Assembly (NCBI GenBank): GCA_037833965.1
Contig: AP031353.1
Location: forward strand, 21,578,501-21,642,500
DNA: 64,000 nt
Source of the DNA: Marchantia polymorpha subsp. ruderalis
Taxonomy: Eukaryota; Streptophyta; Marchantiopsida; Marchantiales; Marchantiaceae
Reading direction: 5' to 3'
Numbering within the stretch: position 1 is the stretch's first letter; every line of letters begins with the position of its first letter. Position numbers and translations under genes: made by a program. Under the pieces are notes generated by a model. That model was not told the DNA's origin, ran no database searches, and saw nothing but the letters and a program-made list of their open reading frames with translations. Below, in pieces: positions 50,461 through 62,600 of this stretch.

Positions 50461-53400
50461 TTGGAGTACAGACTGTTCGCCTCATGGATGTTGGTCACAT
50501 ACTTGCACGGACAGGGTAAAATTTACCTCGTTTCGTATTTAATTTTTTTTCCCTTCAAAAGATTATTAAAATTATTACTATATTCAGGATTTTATTGAAA
50601 ATCATAATTTCAAACAAGATTTTATGATGAACAATTGATACTTGCACTCCAACATGTATAAATTACTTGTTTCTACAGAGATCACCTGTTCGGTTCTATT
50701 AACGAAGATTTAAATCGATATCCATTTAACTGGAGACATTCTGGACTGTCATGATCACTTTCAAAATCAAAGTTTTACGACTTTGCTTCTTAATCTCACA
50801 TTTGACGACATACCCCATGCTAATGTTGCTTAGACGAAGGTTTGATGAGAACACATGCGCAAGCCATCAAGACATTTGTCCTCAGTAAGGAGAATAAAAT
50901 AATTGAAAAAATACAGGGAAATTTCAGTCATTTAGTGCACATATGCATCCTTCAGACACCAAATGTCATTGAACATGAGCTCCATAAACATGCGTGATCT
51001 TATTGAGCTGGCACGTTGCAATATTAACTTTTGCAATGAGGACACGAATCCCATGACCTTGAACGGAATTTGGTCTGACTCACACTGGAAACAAACGGTG
51101 GAATTTGTTTCCGAATTAGGTGATGCTGTCACAAACGCTAATTACAGTGTTAAGGCACTATCAAGGCACAACTAATTGAAATTATTCCCAATGGCGTGAG
51201 CAGTGCCATTAGATTTTCAACTGTTAATCTAACTTGAGAGCAAGCTTAGCAACTTATATATAACCTGGTACAAAGTTTGGAATCCTTTCACTCTGACCAA
51301 ATTAAGGTGGATAGTCATGTACCCTAATTAACCCGGTCCAATCTGATAAGGAACCCGCTCTAACTACGATTATTAGAGCGGTTTCTGTAATGAAACAAAG
51401 CTATCACAGTACTTCCTGATCTTCGAATATTTGCTACAGCGTTGCAGTTTCTTGTACATGGCAGCTATCTCCAGCTCTTGCCCGTGTTCGATCTTCAGGA
51501 GTCACCTCAACCTCCATACCTGCGGGTCATCGATCCATCTTTTTCTCTTTCATTCGGAAAGCAAAATGTTGTCACAGTAGTAATTCTTAACACCTAATTT
51601 ATCTACAGGCCAAATACCAGATCACGGTTGCTTGTAGCATGTAATCTCCACCGGTGATAACTGGTATAATAGCAGAAAGGACGGTAGCTTGTAGTTGAAG
51701 CTTATCTTTTCCGCGTACACCGCCCTGTCCCTTGTAACTTGTAGGAGAAGCTTGTTAAGAACGCCTCGCCCCGAAGGCTGCTAGCACCACCGTGGCACTA
51801 CTACGGTAGGTTGCCATGAAATCCAGAGCCCTACCAGGTAGGTCTGCGGATAGATGTGATCTGGAGACCTTTCGTTGACGAGTTTGTCCTTCTCTGTTGT
51901 CCTTTAACCTCGCAGAATGCAGTCCCTTTCGCCGTGAAAATTTCCCGTAATTTTCGGTGATATTCTTCAGCAAGAGTTTATGGTAATTTCTCCATTTTCT
52001 TTGATGATTTTGCTCTTCTGCACTGCAATGAAGCTGTTTTCCAAAACCTTTTGTCATTTTGGTGAGTTCTCGGTTTATTAATGCTAATCATGTTATGTGT
52101 TAGATGCACAGCCTGGTTGTTGGCTCGAGTTCAAATCGGTGTGAGTGTTCGTTGTGGATGAGGGCAGATGTGGTTCGTTCATGCCTTCCCTGGTGAATTT
52201 CGCTAAATGCTACAGGGTTTGCAATTTGTTCCATCATCCGAATATCGACGTACGACGTTGACATTCGTATCCATGTCCAGAGAAGATAAGCTAGAAGAAA
52301 CCTACCTGTAGTGTTGAAATACTACAACTCGTCAACAACGTTTGACGAGAGAAGATATTCTTTTGGACATGGGAGTGAGTGTAACTCTGAGTATGAGTGA
52401 GAGCACGGACGTTATTGCCAATATAGTAGAACTAATAAAATACGTCTAGAAATTCGTCGGTCAGTTGGATCTTGGTCGAAGCAGTTCCAAATAGGCCTAC
52501 ATGTATACTTATTTGACTTGAATACCTACTTTATGGTGGTTTATTTTCAAAGAATTAAAAGCTTTGTCGGGTGGATTTCCTTCACACGCAAGTGTTGATT
52601 TCTCGCGCACGAGTTGACTCCGTGAGTCATGTCACTTCAGGATTGGCCTCGTGCCTGCTTTTGTTTTATTATTAAAGTCATAACATGCAAGCATGTGTGC
52701 AGACGATGCCGTTTTCCTATTTTGCTATTCCATATCTGGCTTTCGTCGTTCAAATCATTCTCAACTCTCTGCTCGGACATTGCGTTGTGTTATTTGTGTG
52801 AAGAGAGATGAGATGTACATTTCTCCATTTCTCCGGAGCAGAGTCAAATAAATACTCTTGTTTGCGCAAATTCCTTCGAGTTCAATTTTCAGGCAATAAT
52901 ATTATCAAGAAATTTTTGTGAATTTCTGGGATTTGAACCTGAAATGGTAGGATTCCAATCCTGCTCCTGACTTCGAGTTTGAACTGTCTCTCAATCCTTC
53001 ATTCTTGATCCATGTTATTCTGGGGAGATCTGCGGGGAAGAAAAGAACGCAATACTCGACGAGTAATTGCGGGGCACGCACACGACATTGCAAAGCCTGA
53101 TCACTGCGCATTACGAGTTCTGCCGTCGTAGCTTAGGTCAATATCCGGGGGTCGGGTAGGGTCATTCATCGTCGAGCATTCACGTAATGCATGTGATAAA
53201 AGTGGGATAAAAGAAAAGCGACGCAGGTGAGGAACCAGATAAAGTACGGAGGAAACAAGTGTCTTCCAGTGCGCACTGGAAAACTCGACGGGCCGGTTAA
53301 ATGTGGCAAAACACGTCCTGGAAAGTGAAGACGCCATCACGATGTGCATTTCTTTCGTTATCTGCAGCAATAATTCCCGCATTCATGCGCGAGAAGAATT

Positions 53401-53580
53401 TATTTTATGTCTCATGATGCCGGTAGTCGGCCAAATTAGCTCACGTATTCTACACACGGGGATGGGGAAAAGAAGCGGCCGATCACGTCGATGCAGATCT
53501 GATTTCAAGCACTCGGTGACAAAGTTTGTCACTTGTTCGATGAGATAATCTTTTCTGTCCGCCCCCATCCCAACAAAATT

Positions 53581-56500
53581 GTACTGCAGTGAGCATTGAC
53601 TTGGACCGGGATGTTGCGGAGATCCGACACCTATTGTCAAATCCGGGGCGGGCACCTCTTGGACGGAGACGGGGCCGGGGTGGGGGCTCGAGTTCTTCAG
53701 GACGTGGTAAACGCCCTCTCTTCATCTCCGTGGCGACTCACGCGGTACTCCGCAAACCGAGTAAGCCGACGGATCGCAACCATCGTACGATGAAATCTCC
53801 GTTCGTAACCGATGGCTAACGGCTCGCGAACAGAAGTGCCTGTGTGAAATCCCAGGGTACCGGATATCCTCCGGCCGACGCCAGGGGATACCGGGGCCGG
53901 GAATTCCAGCTCCGGGGAGCGAGGGCCCGCGACCGGCTGTCGAGAGGATTCACCGGCGGAAAGGCGCTGCGCCTGCGGGAGCGCTTGACGGCGGGACTGC
54001 GGAGGCCGGTGGCGGACGGAGGGACACCGAGGAGGGAGCCAGGCGGGTCGGAAACGGGAAGCCGGAGAAGGCAGGCCCGGCGAGTCCGGTGGCGAGGCGG
54101 GACGACGCTAGGACCGCGATATCCTTGACAACGCGCGAGGAGCGCATCTCGCGGAGGTACGAGGTCCGCGGGAACCGTCGGATGCGCGTCGGACGGCGGC
54201 GAGCAGGCTACGAAGTTGGCGCACGTTAGAACAGTCCTGCGAGGCAGGGGCCGGGCCGTGGATGGCGCGATCGGACGGGGCAGCGGGGGCGGGCCACTGT
54301 TCGGCTCGATAGTAGACGAGGAGCGGGGACGGGGACGGGGCCTGTTGCGCCATGGCACCCGAGTGACGGGAAGGGGTGACTCGCTGGTGGCCGGGGCGGC
54401 CGGGCCGGGGCCCCTGTGGGCATTTGACGTTTTCTGCCCAGGCGTAGTTTCTCTGCCTACGTCGTTGCGTCCTCGCCTCGGGCCCGCGTGACGGGACCCC
54501 TACGCCTGGCTTCCGCTTGGCAGTATGTGGTAGGGCGCCTGGGCTCGCCCCCGCCCTTTCTTCTCTTCCTTCTTCTTCTGCTTCTTCTTCTTCCCTTTTA
54601 CCCCGACCCCGTGCCAGGCCTCCCTCCTCTCTCGTCCCCTGCTCGCCTGCCCTGCCCCTGCCCCTGCCCTCTCCTCGCCTCGTCTCGGGCCCTGGCCTGG
54701 CCTCTCCTCTCCTCTCCTCTCCTCTCCTTCTCTTCTCTGCCTTTCCCTGTCCCCGTCTCTCTCTCTCTCTCTCTCTCTTCCTCTCGTTCTCTGTGTGTGT
54801 CTGTGTGTCTGTCTGTCTGTCGGAGTGTGGGTGTACACTCTGGGCTGAATCGAGCGTCGTCGCTTTCTCGACCCGACGGGCTCATATCGCATTTTAGTGG
54901 CGCCTCGTCTCGTCCTCGTCGGGTCGATACGATACGATACGGGGAGGGGAGGGAGGGAGTTCCCAGGAAGAGGGAGAAGGTGGGCGTCGCTGGCTCGTCG
55001 CTCGTCGCTCGTCGCGCTTGAGCTTCCGCGCCGGCGGTTGCGATCGTGGTGTAATCGTCTGTGGTGATTCGTGTGTGCGCGTGTGGCGGGGGAGGGAGAT
55101 GATGGTGCGGGTGGTCGGGCTTGCTTGCCATTCTTGAATCCAATTCCGCGAGAGAGTTTGTGGGTTCTGGTGCAGCGCCGGGCGGATTGATTGATGGTGC
55201 GATCACCGGTGTCCCCTGCTGCTGCTGCCGCCGCCGCCGCTGCTGAGTATTTAGTGTTGATCGTCGCATCTTTGTACTGAACTGGATCAGTTCACGCGTC
55301 TCCGGGAAGTGCGTTGGAGACGCGTCCCAGGGAGAAGCGTTTCCGGGATCAATTTGGCCATCCCTGTGCTTCGCGGTGACGAACTCTCTGTTGTTCGTGA
55401 CAGATGATATCTGGTGCCTCAGTAGAAAGCGAGTGAGCCCAAGCTGGCCGATGGTGGTACGATTGAGCTGAATTTGTGGCAGAATCGAAGAGTGTGCTCA
55501 ATTTTGTACTAGGCCGAGTGAAGTGTCAATCCGTGAAGGCGGCGTTGCTCCAGGGCATGTAATTGCGTGGATTGGATTTTGATTGGATACATTTACAATT
55601 TGGAACGGGAGGTCATCGGTTCAGTGTCGGCGGGTAACGGAATTCGTACTGGATGTTCATCTCAGCACTCATTTGCTACGGACCTTTACTGTAACTCAAG
55701 CAATTGAAGGATTTGGTTTTGAGATCGCCCCGTTAGTGAACGTGCTGGCAGTAGGCTTTCGCCTACAAAAGTTTTGCAGTTGTCAATCGAAAGCTCTGAT
55801 CGAGTGCCATCGCTCTCGTCTTCATGTGTTTCAAAATTTGCTGATATGCTCATCTGCTGTATCGAGCACGATCGGGCAGCATTCGTGTCTTAGAACAGCC
55901 GAGACATCGTTGTGATGTTCCATTGAATCTTCTCCCGCACGAAGTACGAAATTTAAATGGTTGCAGCGTGTCCTGGATTCGCAAATTCTCCACGCAGATG
56001 CAGGAAATTTTAAAGGTGGCAGTCAGCTTCAATCCTTGTGGTGATTACCTGATACCTAGGGCTGACAATGTGGCTGCCACATGATGAGCACATGTGTGTA
56101 TGATTATCCATCTAGGCCTTAAACCCTATACTCATATACTCCTTCAACTGGCCGGATACAATTTGTACCAGAGTGCCCCGCGTTGATTCACGATCGGGAA
56201 CTTCCGTACTTCCAAGTCATGGTGCAGCTGATGCAGTAGTCTGATGGTTTCATGTGGTGACCACCTTTTTCCGGATCAAACCCCTCTCCAGAGTGATCAC
56301 ATGCCGCCGATGATTTGAGAAAGTCAATGATTTGTAAGATTCTGGATCGCTTGCCAGAGACTGCATGTCAGCTCACAAGGATTTGGACGTAATTAAGTAG
56401 ATGTCCAATATTGGCCCTTGAATGACGATAGGGCAATTTTGTGGGCACACGTTTGGAAATGTTGGTGGTGGTTATGTTAGGAGAGTTGAGCCGGCTAACA

Positions 56501-56627
56501 GCCTTCATGATTTTTTTCTGGCTGGTTGCTCTCTGATTTGAATGGCCTTGGAGACATAGCTTCGCACAGAAGCGTATGCCACATAGCAGAGACAGCTGTG
56601 GAGAGTGCCTGCGGGGCAGTGGTTTGC
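53581..56627 (+). promoter_or_regulatory. GC-rich promoter and long 5' leader of the nucleotidyltransferase gene
   Basis: GC content is the highest of the window from about 53,640 to 55,260. A pyrimidine-rich tract of about 250 bases (54,540-54,790; repeated CTCTC and CTT units) marks a likely core promoter of the TATA-less, CT-rich type. Short repeats follow: CGATAC triplication near 54,925, GTCGCTC repeats near 54,995, and CTG/CCG runs near 55,215-55,245. The leader from there to the start codon is about 1.4-2 kb, contains many upstream ATGs and may itself contain an intron. Large open frames on both strands here are products of the base composition. Confidence 0.5.
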
Positions 56628-59600
56628 ATGGACGACTCCGAAGGCGAGCAATTGCCTAGTGGCCTAGTGCCTGATCAAATTGACGCGTATGCGGCGTCGT
56701 TTGCAAAATCTTTATCTGTTGACAAAGAGCGGTGGACCAAGGCAGAGCTCCGAACTGCAGAGATTATTGATAAGATTCAGCCCACGCGTGCGTCAGAGGA
56801 ACGCAGGAAGGCCGTCGCAGATTTTGTTAGGGGCCTCATCTGCAGCTGCTTTGATTGCAAGGTGTGCTTCTTAAGCATGAGTTAGTTGTGCAGATGTTGC
56901 CTGTGTCAAGAATTCCTGCCGATAAACTCCATCTGGTTTGTGAGATCTTGATGTGTTGTCAAGTTCATTGTGTATGTTTTGTCTACACGAGGGCAACGTG
57001 AAGCCGAAATGTGCACTTGATGTCGTCTGGATAGTTTTATTGACCTGAATTCAGCTGTCGGAGAAAATCGAAGAGAGAACCGATATTGTATGTTTTCATG
57101 TATGTATTTGACTCATATAGTTTTGGTTTTGCAGGTATTTATGTTCGGATCAGTTCCCCTACTAACGTACCTTCCTCATGGTGATATTGATCTGACCATC
57201 GTTAGCAAAGATCAATCCAAGAAGGATTCTTGGGCCACTGCCGTTCGTCTTGCGTTAGAACGATCAGATGATGCCGAATTCCGAGTTAAAGATGTCCAAT
57301 ACATTCATGCAGAGGTCAGTTTGTCCTACTGCTCAACTATAACTCATTCTCCGTCAATAGCGTAACAGTTATTCAACTATATTCAGGTAGATTGATTAAA
57401 AGTTTTCCAACTAGTTCTCGCCGTAAATTATCTTTTTAAATTGTTCAGAGTATGACAAGAAACTTCTCTTGAGTACTGGGTAACAAATTCAATCATTTTA
57501 TCTCACACTCGCTGCGGATTTCTTTGCTCTGCAGGTCAAACTTATCAAGTGCCATGTTGGGAATATCGTTGTCGATATATCTTTCAATCAGCTTGGTGGG
57601 TTGTGCACTCTCTGCTTCCTTGATGAGGTGAGAATGACTGAAATTCATGGCTTTTGGGTTTTACTGCCACTCGCTGGAATTCTGTATTTGGATACTTGCT
57701 GTCACTACATTAGTGTAATTTTATTCATTAGGATAAGCCTTTTCATCGTCTGAAGACCGTATAGATCCTGCACCCTGGTTAAGCAACGCTTTCATATTGT
57801 AGAACGCTCGTCACGTTATATGCTGGTACAAGATCGCAAAGTTGGGGTGTTTCCTGAGTTGGAATTTGGCTTTCATGCTCAGGTAGATGCAGTGATTGCT
57901 GACAATCATTTTTTCAAGCGGAGCATTATCCTTGTTAAGGCGTGGTGTTACTATGAAAGCCAAATTTTGGGTGCTCATCATGGCCTCATTTCGACCTATG
58001 CACTGGAGACACTGGTTCTGTACATTTTCCATGTCTTTGGCAAGTCTATACGTGGACCTTTGGAGGTACTTTTGGGAACAACACTTCTTTCTCTTCACCA
58101 CCAGCATCACCATCATGGTTGTAGCTAACCTGAGTATATAAATTAACCCTGCGGAGTTGACCCATTTGTGAAGAATGGATTACACACAACAATGAACTTT
58201 CTCACCACTGGCTGCTATGTTTTGCAGACTTTGTATGCTTGGCGTTTGTGATTCTTATGTATGCCCAGTCTAAGTAGTCACTTCAGCTTCATTTTATCCG
58301 AGACATAATTGTTTTTTTGCAGCTTGAATAATAGAAATAATAGAAATACGTCCGAGACATAAATTTTTTTTTTGCAGCTTGAATAATAGAAATAATAGAA
58401 ATACGTCCTTTCAATGTATATTGAAACGACTATCAGGTGAATAGAGTGACATTGTATATAGAAACATTGTGTCGGCTTTGAATGTGAACCTTTTAAAAAA
58501 ACCGTATCAATAGTAATTTCTTAAAGAATGACGAAGGATTCTTCGGAAGGAAGAGACAAAAAGAAGAGATCTGCTCCTTAAAACTACAACCGTTGATTAT
58601 TTCTCGCATTCGCAAGTGTTTCACGTTTTTTAGACTGCAGTGCTTACCTGCACAAGGTTTGTTGGCTCTGTGAACTGTACAGGTTCTTCTCAGATTTTTG
58701 GAGTTTTTCAGCAAGTTTGATTGGCATAAGTACTGTGTCAGTTTGTGGGGACCCGTTCCTATATCGTCTTTACCCGAGATGGCCGGTAAGACGTTGTTGG
58801 TTGCAAAACTTTTTCAAACTTCTCGTCTGATCTTTATTGGTGTCCGAATGGCCAATTGTGATATAACTAATGACTCCCTATTAACCAGGTCAAATTCCTC
58901 GTAATGCCATGGCGGGTGTCTGAAATGATACCAGATTATAACGCTTGAGATTTTGCTTCTTGTAACTATCTATAGCAGTTGTAATTGTCTAAAAGGAGGT
59001 TGTGTTGTTTGAGGCCTAGTGTCACTTTCAACGAACGTCGTCAATACTGATGTATTCAGTAATTATCCTTTATTTTGAGTGTCATCTATACAGCTGAGTC
59101 GCCGAGGAAGGATGGAGGGGAGCTTTTACTCTCCCAAGCATTTTTGAAGGGGTGTGGTGAACAATATGCTGTGTTTCCGGCTGGACAAGACAACCAGCAA
59201 CGGACTTTCAATGCTAAGCATTTAAACGTAGTGGATCCACTACGTCCTGGTAACAACCTCGGGCGCAGTGTGAATCAAGGTATGTTAACACTGTCTTTTG
59301 CTGAGATTAATCGTATCCATTTACAGTTTGTCAACATTGTGTCGCACATAGCAGCTCAGTACAGAACTTCAAATGTGTTGTGAATATGCTGACAAGGTGT
59401 TCGTGACTGCAGCAAACTTCAACCGCATAATAGGACTTTTTAGCCACAGTGCAGATGAACTGCTCAAAATTTTGCTTGATTCGAGCAAGGACATTGTTGA
59501 ACAACTTGAGGACAAACGCAAGGGCTTTTTTAAAAGGATCAAAAAGAGACTTGATAAGCTTGAAGAAAAGCGCCCCGATGCTCCTGATTTTGTACCACGG

Positions 59601-62600
59601 CAAAATCTAATCGCTGCCGGATCTAATCATCGAAATGGATACGGGCCAACAGCTATGAAGTCGCAGGAAAATGGAGACTCTATTCGCACCTACGGAGCTG
59701 AGACATACTATGTGGACCCAAGGTTTCATCACAAGCCTCCAGGATGGTGTTCTGACTTTGACCCAAGGACGCAGACAATTACTCGTGCGGCAGCGCAGAT
59801 GGTTGGAAATCAGGTACAAATAGAGTCCTCTGCTATGCCACATAGGGGAGGCGATTCAAACTTTGGCAAAGGTGCATCTCCTGATACACCTCACGACAAC
59901 GGGGTTTCTGTAGCCCTTAGCAATGGCAGTTCGACTGCCTTCGAGTCATCTCATGCCAATTACGTGGGTGGTAAGGGATCCCAGGCTAGAATCGAAGTCT
60001 TTGAAAAGCCGAAAGGGCATAGTCGAAGAACTAGTTTAGATTTACCCATTGCGGATATGTCTGATCATGGAGTGAATGGAAGCAGACAGTGGGGTGACGC
60101 AAGGGACCTGGCTTCTAATGACTTCCACGGCAGTGAGCTAGGAGATTCAAAGTCCAATAGCGAAGATTATCCATCCAAAGGTACGGTCCCAGGGGGCAAT
60201 AGAAGTAAGCATCCTGGATCGAGTGTAGGAAACAATCATGTTGGTTCAACGGCAATTTCTCAAGCGACAGGTGTGGAGTCTGCACGAGTTAACGTACATA
60301 TCGCAGCTGAAGATTCCTCTGAGGGAACAGCACCTTCAAGAGGGAGCGCAAATCCAGGTTTAGAAAGAGACTCTCGTCGCGGAGGTTGGGCAGGTGAGCA
60401 GACAGTTTACAGAGAGACTGGAGTAGGTATAGACGGTCAGGGACATACTCAACATAGAGTGCAGGATTCAAATAGTAGAGGACAGCCAATACCTCTAACT
60501 ATACCTCTTCTTTCCCCCTTTGTACAAATTTCTTCTCTACACTCTGGTCAAATGCCGATGCACCTTGCCACCTCAATGTCCATGTCTTCAACAATTGGAC
60601 ATCCGTCTATGACTCTTTCCGCCCCCCCTCCCCCTCCTCCTTTAACCATGCATTCTGTTCATGTAGGTGACTCATCTTTAGGACTAGGTCACCGAGGTCC
60701 TTATTTCAACATTCCCCGTGGTCCCCCAGCACCACCATTGCCCCCTAGTTATTACCATGGCCCTTCTTTCCCTCAGGCATCTGGAGAAAATTCGAACACA
60801 GTTAATAGCAGGATATCAGCTTATCCAGCGCAGCATGTAGACGACAAATTCATGGAACAGCAACATCGGGACGCATGGCAGCAGGTGGAACAAATTCCGG
60901 TCCATGATCATCAACAGCAATACGGTGTTCATCTTCCAGTGTCCAATGGTGCTGCATCTGCCTCATCGTTGTCCCAACATACGGACTCTGACTCCTCTGT
61001 GAATACGACGGTATCACGTGTCCAGACCCCAGCAAGTGTCAGCAAATCTGGAAGTAGTAACAACTTGGAATCATCATCCGACTCAACTGCTGCGCACGAG
61101 GTTTTGGATGATGCTCCAGTTGAGGAAAACGGGAAGTCTTGGCTGGAGGATGCAGAAACTGGAAGTAGTTCTTCCACAAGAGGAAAGTTCACCCATCCTG
61201 TATCAGAAGGGATTGGCAAGGGGCACAAAAATTCGAAGTCCAGCAGGGAGAAACGAGGCCTACTGAAAAACAAGAACAATGGTAACGATGAAAGCGTGGA
61301 ATCTGTGCAGTCAGTGGATGTTTCTTCTAATCCAAGTTCAACCGCCGAGAGCGTGGTCCGCTGGCCTGCTTCGGACGATCCAGTCACCGTGACACAAGGA
61401 AGTCCTCAGATGGTGCATTCTCCAGCATCTGTCGTCTATCCAAATTTGTTACCGTCATCTCTTCCCCTTTCGGGAAATGGGAGCATGAGTGCAGAAATGT
61501 CTCCATACTCACCTCCACCATTGTTGCCATCCCATCGTACCTCGGGTGCACTATCTGCACTTCCTACTCCAAGTCAACCCCAGATATCTTCAAGTTCTGT
61601 CATATACCCCGTCGGTACAAGTTCATTTCGACCACCTGTAACTGAACTTGTTAGCGGATCGATTACTTCTGGGTCATCCCAGCGGCCAAGGCAAATGGAG
61701 TCCGCATCTATTCACCCACCTCCGTTCTATCCACCAGGAAATTACTTCCCGTCTATTTACACTGCATATCCCTTTTATTACCACATGGGTGTAGAGTTCT
61801 TAAGTGGGTTTTCTCAGTTCGGCAGCTCTGTGGAAAATTTCAACGAAAGTAACGCAGCTCAAGCTGCCGAAAGCTTGCGCTTGAAAGGTGGCCATCAGAA
61901 GGGTGCCGGGGTTGGGGATAAGCTAAAGGCGCAGGGGATTGCTACCCGTGCCAGTTTCAAAATGGATCTGACTACGGCAGATAATCGAATACCTGATGCG
62001 AGTGATTCAAAGGATGCGAAGCTTGATCTTCTAAAGAGCGACTTCCAAGATCACTTGTATAATCTTGATCTTGCACGACAGTATCAACACGCACCTGTTC
62101 AAGCTTACCCGCAGCCATCTTACCAGTCGCCCTCAACGAAGTATTATCCAAATTTTCGTCAATGGGAAGGTCCAGGAAGACCTTTGGCTCCCCAGATGAA
62201 CATGCTCCCTAATGTGATGAGTCATGGCCATGGTATTGTCCAGGGACCTCCCCCGATGAATTCCTCGGGACGCATGGTTGGTAACTATCCTCGTTCATAT
62301 ACGGGTCCAGTTGCTTACGGAGGCGATGAGCAGCCTAAGCCCCATGGGGGAACGGGCCCCTTCTTGCCGACTCCGGTAATCGTCGTCACTGTTCTTTGTT
62401 CTGGACTGTGTTCTAAACTTTTAGAATGTGTTGTCCATGGCTGCATTCACCAGGTAGCGCTTTCTCCTTTACTAATCTATGTTGATAAATTCGCAGAGAC
62501 CCAGTTTTTATCGAGACAGGCAGTCCTCTGGGAGCAACAGGAATCAACACGGAGGCTACGTTCAAGATCGCAACGACAAGGGTGACCGAGAAGGACATCA

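Larger units (their letters stand above)
42992..53580. other. 10-kb region without a supported gene
   Basis: Open frames up to 140 codons occur (for example 44,481-44,903 plus and 51,755-52,057 minus) but none shows family motifs or exon structure. A slightly GC-richer piece at 44,450-45,500 could be a decayed gene or repeat. Microsatellites and hairpins are listed separately. Non-coding transcripts cannot be excluded. Confidence 0.5.

Noticed and set aside
52925..53010. Possible minus-strand tRNA (GGTTCAAATCC box)
   Set aside because: Only the B-box-like word is present; no A box or cloverleaf arms upstream.
53816..55269. Large open frames on both strands in the GC-rich promoter region
   Set aside because: They are produced by scarcity of stop codons in GC-rich and CT-rich sequence; translations are low-complexity Pro/Arg/Ser strings.
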